Assembly: GCA_948567375.1 (NCBI GenBank)
Contig: OX419762.1
Coordinates: forward strand, 57,517,034 to 57,581,033
From: Lunularia cruciata
Lineage: Eukaryota; Streptophyta; Marchantiopsida; Lunulariales; Lunulariaceae
Reading direction: 5' to 3'
Length of the DNA stretch: 64,000 bases
Within the stretch, counting starts at the first letter, position 1. Each line of letters begins with the position of its first letter. The translations under genes were made by a program, and so were the position numbers. Below, piece by piece: positions 1-10,406 of the stretch. The notes beneath the pieces were generated by a model that saw only the letters and a program-made list of their open reading frames with translations, did not search any database and had not been told where the DNA came from.

Positions 1-149
1 ATAGGTCAAGTACATCTATGACATAACCACTATCCTTGAAGAACCAACATGAGGGAAGGAGTCATACATGCAATATGCTATCCTCTCAAACAACTATCAC
101 ACACTAACATAGTAGCAACTCCACCAGAAGAGCCGTATAACATACACCG
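1..149 (-). pseudogene. PHD finger, C-terminus of family-C gypsy pol (copy C1)
   Basis: Read on the minus strand, this stretch gives a Cys-rich segment that matches the 52,596-52,740 segment of copy C2. The order is C-M-L-Y (second Cys mutated to Tyr), then V-C-D-S-C, R-G-stop-H, A-C, and finally W-L-C-H-R-C-T-stop. That is the C4-H-C3 spacing of a PHD finger, a zinc-binding module that in other proteins reads histone tails. The final stop codon is at the same place in both copies, so the finger is the protein C-terminus. C1 has two internal stops, but it keeps the His and the third Cys that C2 has lost. The window edge lies just beyond the stop, so the 3' LTR is not seen. Confidence 0.72.
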
Positions 150-151
150 CA

Positions 152-748
152 AGGAGAGGGTGGTGACATCTTGATTTGGTAGGGAGACCTCATCCACGGC
201 TATGACTTCTTCTAGAGTGCAGCAGAGTGCACCATGCCCAGTTGGTTTTTGAGGACAGGGTGGACAACCCAAATCCTGTAGAGCAAGTGGAGGGCCTAGT
301 GGAGTTAGATCCTTACCTTCATTTTCGGGTCAACAGCATCGAGTGAATGGTGGTGTTGCTTGTTGGACTTGTGGTGTACCTCACCATTAGAGAGAGTGTA
401 CTCAGGGCAGCGGACCTGATACCTCTGGTGCATCACAACCAGCACAAAGGCAGTGTGAGCACTGCCACAGATTTGGTCACACTAGTGACCGGTGTTTTGA
501 CCTACACCCGGAGTTATGGAGTGGTAGGGCTGCTATGGCAGGAAGTAGAGGAGCTCCAGTTCATGGAGGACAAGGTAGTGGCAGAGGATCTACACCTAGT
601 AGGGGTGCAGTACCTGCCCTTACTTCTGACACATCTATGGCTACTCGGATTGAGCAGTTGGAGCAAAGATTGGCTAGTATGGCTATTGCTCAAAGAAGAT
701 CAGATTTGTGTGCTGAGGCTTCTACCTCATATGCTAGTGATAAAGATG
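152..748 (+). pseudogene. Inverted gag fragment inside element C1
   Basis: This segment runs opposite to the rest of C1. On the plus strand it encodes the C-terminal gag and zinc-knuckle region (the S-R-V-Q-Q-S-A-P motif, then C-W-T-C, then an S-R-G-A-V-P-A-L segment), and it corresponds to the minus-strand gag at 55,300-55,860 in C2 and 8,500-9,060 in C1. Sequence on both sides (1-149 and 749 onward) is collinear with C2 at 52,595-52,740 and about 52,750 onward, so about 600 bp was inserted between the integrase tail and the PHD finger. Template switching during reverse transcription or a later rearrangement could explain it. Several stops make it non-coding. Confidence 0.7.
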
Positions 749-1275
749 CTACATACAAGTGCCAAACTTGGGTACCATCAATGTTTGGGAGGTGGCATGG
801 TGCATAATTGCACACATGATCCTTCCAAACAACACCATCATGTCCTTCCAACATAAGGACTTCAAATGGCAAAACCTTGTGCATTCTCAAGATAGTGCAG
901 CCTATAGAAACATCAAGTGTTGTCGATGCTATTTGATGTAGATATAAATAGTCACTTGGATGAAATTGAAAAATCAAGGGTCTTTAACCTCCTCCTCAAA
1001 TAGTAGCATAGTTTAAGGTATCCTTATGTTGAGCAATTGCTAAGTTCTCAAAGGCCATCAACATCACTCTTGAAAGATCTCTGCCCGTTGAGAACATGTG
1101 CTCATCCATACATTTGGATCATCCAAGTCCAACACTACAATAGCATCTAGATGAATGGCTGTTGGTAAATTTGGATCTTGTCCATAGAGTAAAAATTAAG
1201 GAGAGAAGGATACTAAGGAGGCTTGCTGGCTGAACCAATAGCCCATGGTCAACCAAGGTAATTGGAGATCCCAAT
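749..1275 (-). pseudogene. Integrase C-terminal tail of C1
   Basis: The minus-strand frame around 690-977 encodes a tail with the D-Y-L-Y-L-H-Q segment followed by L-D-V-S-I-G, V-L-M-L-E-G-H-D-G-V-V-W-K-D-H and A-P-C-H-L-P-N. The same tail is present in C2 (52,741-53,256). It lies between the integrase catalytic core and the PHD finger. It resembles the small beta-barrel-like C-terminal integrase domain of gypsy elements in position only, so that assignment is by position. Stops and frameshifts interrupt the frame. Confidence 0.6.
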
Positions 1276-1835
1276 CTCCCAAGTGGCCTCTCTACAAACC
1301 ATACTTTTGCAATCCTCTCTTCATTGTCTAAACCACATTCTCTACTAAGCTATTTGCTTAAGCATAGTACAATTATCAATCAAAGACTTGTCACACAAGA
1401 CCTGAAACTCCCCCAAGAATATTTACCTTGATCAATCAAAACCTCAACTAGTGCACCAAAATGACTAAGAACTTGATCCATGAATGAGTAAGCTATCCCT
1501 TCACTAGACTTGTCAGGAAGTGCCACCAACTCAATCCACTTGGAGAAGTGCTCCACCATCACCAAAAATTATTGATGGTGTCTCACAATCAACGGTAAAG
1601 GTCTAGCAAAGTCCAAACTCCAATGGTAACCAAATCTCATGATAGGTAATGGGTGTAATTATGGTGTAGGAGCATTAATGATGATCTACTTGGTCACAAA
1701 CCACATTTCTTGCAACAAATTGTTGTACATTGGTCTGCATAGCATGCCACCAATAATGACTATGGAGTAAGCTATATGTATGCTTTATTCCAAAATGTCG
1801 TAGCTCCTCATGAACATGATGGACCAACTATGGTC
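1276..1835 (-). pseudogene. Integrase catalytic core of C1 (degenerate)
   Basis: The segment is collinear with the better preserved integrase of C2 (53,271-53,843). It contains V-E-H-F-S-K-W-I-E-L-V-A-L, which follows the first catalytic Asp block, and then the S-H-F-G-A-L-V-E-V-L-I-D-Q-G block, which carries the second catalytic Asp. Downstream the frame shifts and the Glu-bearing N-G-L-A-E-R block is not cleanly present. Integrase would insert the element cDNA into host DNA; this copy cannot make it. Confidence 0.75.
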
Positions 1836-2785
1836 TTTGAGGTGGAAGTGGTGCTACTCTCACTCTACCATCCTCCCATACACAAAGAGGGTGTTTGCAC
1901 TCCAATCTGAATCACATGGCTTGCTGAAGAACATGGTCTCTCTCCTTGGCCCCAATTGTGCCACCCACAACACCAATACAAAGATAGTCCATCACTTAGA
2001 CATCATCATGAATGTCTCGCTAAACTATACCACTATCTCCATTCTCTAGATCTATGACCTCAATAACTCTTCCTGTATGCATTGAGAGAGATACCACCAA
2101 AGCCTCTGAAAATATATGGAGAAAGGCAGATGTGTGTCAACCTGGGACCATCTCCTCATTTGCCTCACCATGCTAACATGCTCCGGTGTGATCTTGCTGG
2201 CTGGGACATGGATTTCTACTCAACCCATGTGCATCACAGTTCACCACTCTAGGTCTATGAATAACCATGAAATCATACTCTTGTAAAATTAGAGCCCATC
2301 ATGCAAGCTTCCTTGAAAGCTTGTTGGATTCCATCAACCACTTCAATGGCTGATGATCAATGATGAGAGTAAAGGGGTTACTAAATAAGTAATATTAGAA
2401 ATGTGTTATTGCCCATATTGCTGCAAGGCACTCTCACTCATATGAATTATACTTTGCTTTGTTGAATTGTTGGAGCGACTAGCATAGGCCACCACAAACT
2501 CCTTCCTCCCATCATCATGTTGGGTGAGCACTACTCCAAGCCCCAATATATTCCAATCAGTGTGAACCTGAAATGGTCATCCTCTGATTGGTCTCCTCAA
2601 AATAGGAGTAGATGTCAACCTCTTCTTGAGCTCTACAAAAGGTCTCTCCTGCTCATCTTCCCAACACCACTCATGTGTAAGCTTGGTTAGCTTCATCAAA
2701 GTCTTAGCATTAGCACTAACTTTATTAACATAACGATAATAGAAGTTTACCAACCCAAGGAATGCTTGCACTCTACTCGCATCCG
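1836..2785 (-). pseudogene. RNase H / connection region of C1 (degenerate)
   Basis: The minus-strand frame at 2,577-2,790 encodes S-R-V-Q-A-F-L-G-L-V-N-F-Y-Y-R-Y-V and then K-L-T-H-E-W-C-W-E-D-E-Q-E-R, the end of the RT thumb and start of RNase H. The rest, down to about 1,840, is collinear with C2 at 53,850-54,790. RNase H would remove the RNA template strand during reverse transcription. Many stops are present. The front of this module is separated from the RT palm by the insertion at about 2,786-4,945. Confidence 0.72.
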
Positions 2786-4945
2786 TTGTCATGTTGTGGT
2801 TTGCATAGCCATAGAAAAGTAGATTAGCAAAGTTTATCTCCATATTAGCAAAGTTTGTATGACAAATCCCACGGTTAAGCTTTTGCCATGTGAGCAATCT
2901 ATGTACATGCATACAATGGGCCACATGAATTATGGTCCTATCTTCTTTGAGGGCTGTTTTTTATATAGGTGGTGGAGAGTTGAAAGGAAGGTGTGTTTTA
3001 ATTGGAGGAGTCTCAAGCGGGAGGAGGACGTTGAGAGTGAGAGTTGTAGTAGAGCATGGAGGCCAAGCATAGAGAGAAAAATTGAGTAGGAGATGTCCCA
3101 TGCTCCCAATCTACCACTCCAAAATCCTTTTATCATCAAGCTTCAGATTCCACATTGTGATGGCTTATGGGATTGGATGGTGGCATGTTGCAGGGCGGTA
3201 CTCACATAGTTGATGATGGAAAACCAAGATCCTATTGTCCTCTCAATGCTTACTTACAAGCAAGTCTAGGACTTGACAATCTAAGTGCTTTTGTAGTTGG
3301 AGAAAGACTCAATTTTTCTCATGAGCTTCAAGGTGGGGTTATGGGGTCCACTTGTCAAAAAGTGAAGAGGCTAAATGACAAAATTGCAAGGAATTGGGTT
3401 TCAAAGAAAAAGTTGAGAGTTTTTCAACTATCAAGGGAGTTTGGGGAATTTGAGAGAAGACCATGGTTGGAGAGAGGAGCTAACAAGCTATAATTTGGAG
3501 ACTAGAATCAAGTGATTTGAGTCAATTCTTTGGGAGATATGATCAATTGAATCAAGGGAGGTAGAATTCATACCCAAGAGCACAAAATAGGTGATTCAAA
3601 GAGCTTCATGAAACATCTTCATGATTTGTCAATTAGGTTGAAGATTTGACAATGTGCTCGTACTTTTGAGCTCAAGAAAATTTAGAGGTTGATCAATTTA
3701 AAATCAGATCTGGCCAATTGAAGTTGTACCATTGGAAAATAAGGAGTTGGAGATGAGATGCTGATTAGGGTTGAATATTTGGTCACTCTTGAAGTTGTGG
3801 TCCGAATCACCTTGTGAAAACTTCCAATGTTATTCGTGGCTAGGGCTTGCATTTTTATGTAAAGGTTTCATGAGAGTTCCTCAAATAGACAATTCAAGGT
3901 CTTGGATCAAACATACTTGGGTCTTTAGAGCTCACAAGTTAGCCCAACTCATGAATTGATCCATATCTAGAGTTTGGGGTTAGATTATGGTACTAAATTT
4001 TACAAAAATTTAAACAAGAGCACAAACAACTACTATAAAATTTTGATTAACTTTGAATCCATGGAGAGTGAAAGCTGATGCAATAAACTCTACTAAAAAT
4101 ATTGTCGTAAGCTTGGTAGAACATTTTTATCTTTCATCATGATTGAGTGTCAATTCTCCTATTTGTGTGTTTATGGTTGAGGATTCTAGGTTTTTGGAGT
4201 GTTTTTGAGGACTAGATGCACCTTTGATCCACAAATATGGGGAAAGTTACCTAGAACCAAGAGAAAACACTAAATTAAGGATTTCAAAATTAGGCTAAAA
4301 ATTATAAAAAACTAGCCAAGTTTGAGAGCTTGTTAGGGGAGCTTCAATGATCTGATTGTAGCTTAATTCATATCATTGGAAAGCTTATCTCAAAGCCTTT
4401 TATTGAATTCTAAAACATTAGAAGGAAAATCATATAGAGAAAGTTATACCTATCTGAGTACAAATTGGTTGAAAATAGAAGTACATATTAGAGGAAGCTT
4501 GGTGTATAGGTTGAAATTAGCTTGATGATAGAGCAAGGGTGCTCTAAAGGTCAATTCCAACAAAAAGCATAGAGGGTTGTTACTAAATTGGATTGGATCT
4601 ACTTTGTGCTTGAATGCTTGTTTGGACGCCCAATTGGTTTGGATTGGTGTGTGGGTATTGTGCTTAGGTTCTTTCCTTCTAGGAGTGTTGTGTATTTCTC
4701 CTTGTTAATGCTAGAAATGATGATCAGCAAACTAAGAGTGTGTGTTATGATGACAAGTTAGGTTGCCCATTACTACCCTACCCAATAGCAAGAATACCAA
4801 AACCAAGAGTGAAGGGTTCTACTGGTTGGGATCTATGTGCACTCAAACTAGTAGAGATAAGTTTACCTTGAACCTTTGATCTATAGGCTCCACATCTAAG
4901 CACCTTGTGTGTTTCCAAAGTGAGAAAAGCATGTACGACAACATA
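2786..4945. mobile_element. Unclassified 2.2-kb insertion in the C1 pol region
   Basis: C1 is collinear with C2 (around 54,790-54,820) on both sides of this block, and C2 has no equivalent, so the block inserted into C1. The ends look weakly inverted: ATGTTGTGGT near 2,791 against the reverse complement ATGTTGTCGT near 4,943. No target-site duplication could be fixed by eye. Inside there is a TATA-like run near 2,960 (TTTTTATATAGG) and a 108-codon open frame (3,167-3,493, plus strand) with no motif I recognise. No RT, transposase or integrase motif was seen. It may be a non-autonomous DNA transposon or a short LTR-type element. Confidence 0.55.
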
Positions 4946-5826
4946 GGTTGAGGAATACGTGCAATAGCTTCCACCTTGGTCTATTAAACACCAAATCCTC
5001 TAGGGTAGATAGTGTGACCTAAATACTCAACCTACTTGTGGAAGAATCTACACTTCCCAGGATGTAATTTGAGTCCATGAGATCTCAAACTCTCAAACAC
5101 CTCCAACAAATGTCTCTCATGCTTCTCCATAGTAGTACTATGGACCAAAATGTCATCAATATAGCACCAAGCAAAATCCAATCTAGCTAAGATCCTATCC
5201 ATGATCCTCTATAACTTGGCAAGAGCATTCTTTAACACAAATAGTAAGAACATCCATTGATATAACACATCCTTGCCATGAGGATCAATAGTCTGAAATG
5301 TTGTCTTGGACTTATCCTCCTCCTTGATCAGCAATTGATGATATCTTGCTCAAAGATCCAAAGTACTGAAGAACTTTGTATGCCCAATTGTATCAAAGAT
5401 CTCCTTTGGTGGAGGCATGGTTTAAGCCCTAGTTTATTGGTTGATAGGACAATAATCTCCATACATCTGCCTATTTGTGTAGTTGCCATGTATATCCTTC
5501 TTGGTTGGCATCAATGTAGTTGATGCATACTCTCCATGTGAAATCTCCACCAAACCAACCTCAAAAAGGTCATTAATCCAACTCTAAATCAATGCTCTCT
5601 CCATGTCACTATATCGATAGAGATATCGGAAAATTGGTGTATTGCTAGTCATCTCAATCCAAATATCAAGTCCTTTTAGAGCACCCAAATCCTTTATACT
5701 AAAGGCAAAACAACTTGTGTAGCTCCTCAAAAACCTCCAAACTTTCCGTCTTTCCTCTCCGATAAACTTAAGTCTAAGATTTGGCTCCCAAGTATCCTCT
5801 ATAACTATCATAGGAGTGGGAGACAT
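4946..5826 (-). pseudogene. Reverse transcriptase of C1 (degenerate)
   Basis: Reading leftward from 5,826, the frame starts with a conserved linker (E-E-R-R-K-V-W-R-F-L-R-S-Y, then I-K-D-L-G-A-L-K-G-L-D-I, then Y-R-Y-S-D-M-E-R-A-L-I). RT blocks follow: F-F-S-T-L-D-L with the first catalytic Asp, A-R-Y-H-Q-L, H-G-K-D-V-L-Y-Q-W, then C-Y-I-D-D-I-L-V-H-S with the Y-x-D-D active site, then H-G-L-K-L-H-P-G-K-C and Y-L-G-H-T-I-Y-P. This is a Ty3/Gypsy RT. Several in-frame stops are present. C2 keeps only the part from the W-A-I-D-P-H-G block onward. Confidence 0.87.
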
Positions 5827-7210
5827 ATTGACTAGCTGCTACACTAGGCCCTTGGGAGTAGTAGTGTCATGCTCCCAACCACTAGAGGTCCCAACCTCAA
5901 TGTGAAACACTCCCTCTACTATGGCTGCAAGCTCCATATGTCCTCTAATTGCATCCCAAGTAGACCAAGGGAGTAATCCAAATAGACCACGCTCACCAGG
6001 ATGGACTCCAAGTAGACAATTCTCCCTAGTAGCCATTGGCTGTGTTCCAAGAATACCATGTCCACTTTGTCCATCACCTCTTGCATGTGCTTGAATCATC
6101 TCAATAGGCACAAAGCCCACAAGTGCCCAAGTGGTGATGCCTCTCAAGCGCATCCTACATTGCTCTGCCAAGCCAAGGCTCACAATCCATGTCAAACAAT
6201 TCAAGTCCATAGCTTGACCTAACACTTGATGCCTAGATGCCTCTAACATTGCTGGAATAGCAGTAATACCAGTGTGAAAAGCCATTGCTTGCTTTCTCTC
6301 ATGGACATTGAGCTCCATCAACTGTTGTAACTATGAATTGCAACCCAATCCATGACCTCCCTTTAAAAAAACATAGGAGCTTTGAAAACTCATAAGTGTG
6401 AGAAAAGAGGCTCCGTGTTGTCTAACTAGGTTCACCATTGCCATAGGTGACCTATCAACCACTACCACCATCTAAGACTACCGCACAACATCAAAATCTT
6501 GTCAAAAAAGGTGGTCAAGTCACTGAAACCCATCATGAGCATGTTGTAGAACCTCTCTAGGTAAGAGATTCCTCCACCAAAGACAAAGATGATGGGCCCG
6601 TGATCCTACTCTAGCTGCATCTTACAACACAACAAGTCCAATCCAAGAATGGACATGATGCATACTCACCACCACTCGGGTGCAAGAATCACCCATCAAA
6701 GGGACATTCTCCAAAATGTAAGCTAGAGAAATGGATTGATGAACTTGGAGATGTCGTGGTATATGTAACATCTCCCAAAACACACCAGAACAAGGATCTT
6801 GAAGACCCAAACCTCAGCTAACACGTGTATGTCCCTAACATGACCATCCAAAAATCACCAAATGAACAAGACCATGTTTCTCCAAATCCTATACCACTAA
6901 TAAGGAAATGTTTGTTGGTAGGGTCTTTTGGTTACCTTTGACTACTGACATCAATAATAACTCAGGATACCGATAGGCCAAGTGTGCCACATGATGTAGA
7001 GAGACTAGCCTAGCAGTCTCATCTCTCTCTGCATACAAGTACCTCTGTACTCGTATACTCACTTGTAGTACTACAACTAGTCCAGTGCTAATCCCACCAA
7101 ACAACTCCAATAGACACACCCTTTTTATTGGATATTGCCAAGCAATGAGTGTGGTATCCAAAGGTGTCAAGGTAATTGACTCTAAAGGCTCATCCTCACA
7201 CTGGTCTCTT
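5827..7210 (-). pseudogene. C5 cytosine-DNA methyltransferase domain in gypsy pol (C1)
   Basis: Minus-strand translation gives the ordered motifs of a cytosine-5 DNA methyltransferase: motif I L-F-G-G-I-S-T-G-L at 7,078-7,104 (SAM binding); Y-A-E-R-D-E-T-A about 20 residues on; motif IV region G-W-S-C at 6,838-6,849, where the catalytic Cys stands before a stop in place of the usual Gln; motif VI Y-I-L-E-N-V-P near 6,700-6,720; motif VIII R-V-G-S-R-A-H-H-L-C-L-W-W at 6,568-6,612; motif IX L-T-L-M-S-F-Q-S-S-Y near 6,370-6,400; and motif X R-H-Q-V-L-G-Q-A-M-D-L-N at 6,199-6,234. The order I to X is the unpermuted DNMT3/DNMT1 type, not the rearranged DRM type; motif I is closest to DNMT3. The part from 6,198 to 5,827 is a linker into RT. 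At least seven in-frame stops make this copy dead. It lies between protease and RT of the same element and is absent from C2 through deletion. Confidence 0.86.
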
Positions 7211-7820
7211 GGTGGTACAAAGGCTCCACTCCAAGCTTGCTACACCACCTGATCTACATGCTGCTACAATGGAACATCTAAGATGGATGGAACAATCTCA
7301 CTCATACTCCAAATCCAGGTGATCTCCTCTGGTATTGGAGTATCTACATAGGCATTCCCCTCCAATAAGTCACCAAGCCAAGTAATAGAACCACTGAAAG
7401 TTGAAACTAAAGCCGCCATGGTCTTGGACTATAGTGAGCCAAGACTGCCACTATTGAAGCATATTGGTAGGCCACATATTTGTCCCTCACCTGACTGCCA
7501 ACCTGGTCTATAAGAGGTTGTCTCCTCCCAATAGTCAATATTGAAACCCATGGGGTATAACACTACTCCTCCAACTAACACATCATATGACTCAGCCATT
7601 GTCACATGGCCTGAGCTCTCACTATAGAGCTATCAATCGGATGACCAGGCTGAATCTAAATAACAAGCTCTCCACGTGTGATGTATTGTGTAAACCACAT
7701 CCTAGAGATGTTTGGATTTGAAATAGACACCTCTTCACATTGGTCTTCCATAATTCCAGACCAACAATTGTAGCCTTCCCCCATAAGGGGCTGTACACTA
7801 GAGTCTAATAATATCCTCTA
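7211..7820 (-). pseudogene. Aspartic protease region of C1 (degenerate)
   Basis: Between gag and the methyltransferase, the minus strand encodes L-L-D-S-S-V-Q-P-L-M (a D-S-G active site decayed to D-S-S) at about 7,780-7,810, then S-I-S-N-P-N-I-S-R-M-W-F-T-Q-Y, G-E-L-V-I, Q-P-G-H-P-I-D-S-S, then Y-D-V-L-V-G-G-V-V-L-Y-P-M-G-F and Y-R-P-G-W-Q-S-G. The D-S-x motif with a hydrophobic Y-D-V-L-x-G-G block about 80 residues later fits a retropepsin fold. It would cleave the polyprotein. Frameshifts (near 7,610 and 7,650) and stops interrupt it. Confidence 0.68.
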
Positions 7821-8360
7821 TGGTGTATAAACCTTCCTTGAAGGTCTCACCAACCAAAAATTCCTCCTTTGGTTATCCAATAGGACAACCCCAAGTGTAA
7901 ACTGCAATTGCTCAAAGGTAGGTCTAGCTGGTAACTCCTCCAATCTAGTCAATACTGCTTGCCATAAATAATTGGTTGTTGAGCGGATCCCATGCTCCTC
8001 AACCAAGTCAACTCCAATATCAACCACCTCTAATCTAGTAGTAGTAACCACATCATCCATACTCTCACAAAGTGTGGTAGCCAACCAAAACACTGGGGTT
8101 GAGATAACTCCTAATGTACACATGTCATTAACTAAGAATAATGGAAAGTGCATAATCATCTAAGCTGCCTCCAACATCATGCCAAACTCAATTTGTGTAG
8201 TAGTAAGCGGTTGACTAGTAGCAGTACATCATGCACCCCATAGCACCTACCACACCTGCACTAGGACGTTTAGGAGCCATGGATGACATCTATAAGGCCT
8301 TAGAGAGCATGAAAGATTGAGGAAGTTTGACTTATCTCCCAACCTCTCCTCTTTTTGGGT
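7821..8360 (-). pseudogene. Inter-domain segment between gag and protease of C1
   Basis: An open minus-strand frame (8,159-7,818) of about 113 codons lies between the zinc-knuckle part of gag and the protease. I see no catalytic motif. Acidic and aliphatic residues alternate, including V-V-D-I-G-V-D-L-V-E-E-H-G and L-E-E-L-P-A-R-P-T-F-E-Q-L. It belongs to the pol polyprotein by position, and C2 has lost it in its large deletion. Its function is unknown. Confidence 0.45.
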
Positions 8361-9900
8361 CCAACTCCACTAATGCTCCTCTTGTATTTGGAGCACATAA
8401 TGTACTCCTAGTCACAATGGTAGAGGCATTTACTTGTGCTGCTCCGCACATGAAATCCAAGATGTCTCTATGACCCGCATATGAGGTGGAAGCCTCAACA
8501 CCCAAATCTAATCTCCTCTAAGCTCTGGCCATGCTAGTTTATCTTTGTTCCAACTGCTCAATCCAAATAGCCATGGTTGTATCAAAAGTAAAGGCAAGTA
8601 CTACACTCCTACTAGGTATAGATACTCTACCACTGCCTCTACCACCTCGTACTCCATGATCTGGAGCTCCTCTACCATTTTCCATAGCAGCTCTACCACT
8701 TCGTAACTCCGGGTGTACATCAAAGCATTGGTCACTTGTGTGACCAAACCTATAGCAATGCTCACATTATCTCTGTGTTGGCTATGATGCACCATGAGTT
8801 TCAAGTCCACTGCCTTGAGTGCATTCTTTCCTATGGTGAGGTCCACCACATGTCCAACAAGCAATACCACCACTCATTGGCTACTGCTGACCTGAAAATG
8901 AAGGTAAGGCTCTAGCTACAATAGGCCCTCCACTTGCTCCATAGGATCTAGGTTATCTACTCTGTCCTCAAAAACCAACATGGCGTGGTGCACTCTGGTG
9001 CACTCTGGTGCACTCTAGAAGAAGTAACATTTGTGAGGAGAGAGTGATGACATCTAGATTTGGTAGGGAGACCTCATCCACAACTCCAGAAGTAATAGTT
9101 GTGAGGAGCTCAATACACTCAGCCAAACCAAAGACCATTGCCAAAGTAGGCAAAATAGCCTATAGCAACGTAACATCACAAATTCTACATTGCAACTCCA
9201 TGTCCAGTATCCCATACTAGATTGCTTGGGCCGCAATAACTCCTTAAGTAAAATTGATCAGCCATCTCATGCAAGTGTATGCCTCACATAGGCTCTCTCT
9301 AGCCGTCCCTTAGAACCCTTGCAAGCTCTTCAGCTTGTCAATTTGTACTCCCTAGTAGTTTTGCTTCAAACACTAGAGGAACTCTACCATGGGGTTAAAC
9401 CGTGATACTAAACCACCTCCTATAGTAGTACCTCCACTCTTAGTAGCACCATCTTCAAGGGATCCACCAATGCTACTAGAGCTAGAACTCGTGGGCATTA
9501 TCAATCTACCCCTAGAAACCAAGCCTAAAGTGATGGAGACATAGTTGAAGACCAATATTGTCTTTATAGCTCAATCTCCTCCAAGTGAGCTCTCTTGAAC
9601 TCATGGTAGTCATCCATTGGTAGACCCTCCAAATGTTGAAACAACCCCTTCCATGCCATGGAGGGTGTGAACAAAGTTAGGTTCTGCATCTACCGCAGAT
9701 CACACCAACTATCAAACTCGTTGATGAAGTCATCCAACTCAATGGTACCCACTATACCAGAGTAATACTTGAGACCTTTGGAAGCCCCATAAATCTTGTC
9801 CATGTTCCACAACAACGGTGCAAACACACTAAGTGTAGTCTCAATTGAATCAGCTCTTGTGCCAAACTCCAACTCAAAGTCAATCTCCTCTCTCACAAGG
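8361..9900 (-). pseudogene. Gag with zinc knuckles of C1 (degenerate)
   Basis: The capsid-type N-terminus starts near 9,900 (R-E-E-I-D-F-E-L-E-F, then I-Y-G-A-S-K-G-L-K-Y-Y-S-G-I-V-G). A Ser-rich segment follows near 9,450. Two Cys clusters lie near 8,730-8,860: C-W-T-C-G-G-P-H-H and C-E-H-C-x4-H-x4-C, the second a canonical CCHC knuckle for RNA binding. The C-terminus is collinear with C2 (55,190-56,700). Stops and frameshifts break the frame. Gag would form the virus-like particle and package element RNA. Confidence 0.75.
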
Positions 9901-10391
9901 ACCTGAGATACAGGTTGATATCAAGCACCACTCTAAGTAAACCCATTGTGTATTATAGCGCTATCTCCTCCGGAATCCCCAAAGAACTCTATTGTGACAA
10001 AGTAACCAAGAATTGCAACCCATAACAAGAACCACCACAAATACCCCACCAAAACTCACCACCAAGTGCCAACATACCAACCAAACATCATCGACTAATG
10101 TAGTTCTAACTATGAAAACTACACTCGAGAAAGTGCAGCCTATAACCTACCATCACAACATGCACTCACATGATCTTCAAGTCATCACTTCCTACCTTAC
10201 CAAAGAGAGACATAAGTAGTCTGACTGGTCATCACTCTAGCCTCACTACCAAGAGCACACTAGAGCACCAACGCTCTAAAGTCAGGGCACTTCATACAAA
10301 CATGGTGCAAAAATTGGACATAGAGAATGGAGGGGTCGAATCACAAGAAATCTGAACAAAAACTCTCCATCTCATAAATCAACATTAGATT
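9901..10391 (-). other. Untranslated leader of C1
   Basis: This stretch between gag and the primer-binding site is collinear with 56,715-57,224 of C2 and holds no gene I can support. Small open frames on either strand here show no recognisable motif. Confidence 0.5.
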
Positions 10392-10404
10392 GATTCTGCC
10401 ACCA
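10392..10404 (-). other. Candidate primer-binding site of C1 (iMet-like)
   Basis: On the minus strand this reads TGGTGGCAGAATC, two bases inside the proposed LTR end. C2 has TGGTGGCAGAGTC at 57,225-57,237. Both resemble the plant initiator-Met PBS (TGGTATCAGAGC) with changes. It orients C1 with its 5' LTR on the right. Confidence 0.5.
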
Positions 10405-10406
10405 TT

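Noticed and set aside
3167-3493. 108-codon ATG-started frame in the insertion as a gene
   Set aside because: It shows no motif and no supporting signals; kept only as a note under the insertion.
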